64,000 nt of DNA. It comes from Anisakis pegreffii (taxonomy: Eukaryota; Nematoda; Chromadorea; Rhabditida; Anisakidae). This document shows positions 63,739 through 64,000 of this stretch, one piece after another; the first letter of the stretch is position 1; every line of letters begins with the position of its first letter. The notes below the pieces were generated by a model that saw only the letters and a program-made list of their open reading frames with translations, was not told where the DNA came from and searched no databases. Both the position numbers and the translations under genes were made by a program. The stretch spans positions 37,731 through 101,730 of the forward strand of contig JAPYMA010001118.1 in assembly GCA_035041965.1 (NCBI GenBank). Direction: 5' to 3'.

Positions 63739-64000
63739 TATTATTGCTAAAATGGTCACTTCCATATGTATATTATTACTATTACTATTATTAAAATGGT
63801 CAATTTCATAGGAATATCAGTGGAGAGCAATTGGATATTTTGATACCGCGGTTAATATAAATAGTAACAATATATTAATAATATAATAATATATAATAAT
63901 AATAAATAATAATAATAAATAGCCAGGTAAATAGCCAGGTGCGGACAGGTGTGCATGAGCATGGATCAAGCCTCAAATGAGCAATTACAATAGAACACTA

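Larger units (their letters stand above)
60523..64000. other. Upstream region of the cadherin gene and microsatellites
   Basis: No gene is supported. The first 200 bases upstream of the ATG contain three copies of GTGATGAAATGTCG (60618, 60645, 60696). Further out are a G10 run near 61512-61522, a ~30-bp tandem repeat (61735-61836), long ATT/TATA microsatellites (61850-61960, 62170-62275, 63645-63760), TACCCA-rich arrays (62840-62915, 63100-63185) and AT filler. Confidence 0.55.

Noticed and set aside
1..64000. CRISPR array, bacterial operon or integrated prophage
   Set aside because: All clear genes are intron-bearing animal genes, and the tandem repeats lack repeat-spacer alternation.

Overview
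The window is AT-rich animal nuclear DNA, most likely from a free-living rhabditid-type nematode. Supporting points are a seven-helix chemoreceptor of the nematode-only Sra/Srab group (YQLREN motif), a nematode-type globin, a nematode-type troponin T, many short introns ending in TTTCAG or TTGCAG, and acceptor-like sites just upstream of several start codons, which would suit spliced-leader trans-splicing.

Layout, left to right. A TTC19-like mitochondrial TPR protein (minus, 647-2948) lies head-to-head with a small globin (plus, 4515-5274). About 5.3 kb of repeat-rich spacer follows. Next come a trissin-receptor-like neuropeptide GPCR (plus, 10630-12657) and the Sra/Srab-type chemoreceptor (plus, 15429-17862). 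The chemoreceptor is tail-to-tail with a secreted type-B carboxylesterase (minus, 18284-21160), and the esterase is head-to-head with troponin T (plus, 25259-27787). From 27.8 to 36.5 kb I find mostly low-complexity DNA, two long hairpins' worth of structure in and near it, and a few exon-like fragments on the minus strand. A giant Fat-like cadherin (minus, 36566-60522) fills most of the rest. It has a signal peptide, about 25-27 cadherin repeats, EGF and laminin-G modules, one membrane span and a cytoplasmic tail. The last 3.5 kb is its upstream region plus microsatellites.

The genes do not form one pathway. Troponin T acts in muscle thin filaments, the two receptors act in neurons, and the esterase is secreted. 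The strongest oddities are these: the globin has Tyr where the proximal haem His is expected; seven tRNA-like Pol III modules lie in separate cadherin introns; a perfect 36-bp inverted repeat sits at 13.5 kb; AGGTCA direct repeats (DR1 type) recur in five cadherin introns; a 14-bp word is repeated both upstream of the cadherin gene and inside its coding exons; and satellites built from TGATCA are widespread. Exon boundaries were worked out by hand from splice signals, reading phase and family similarity.
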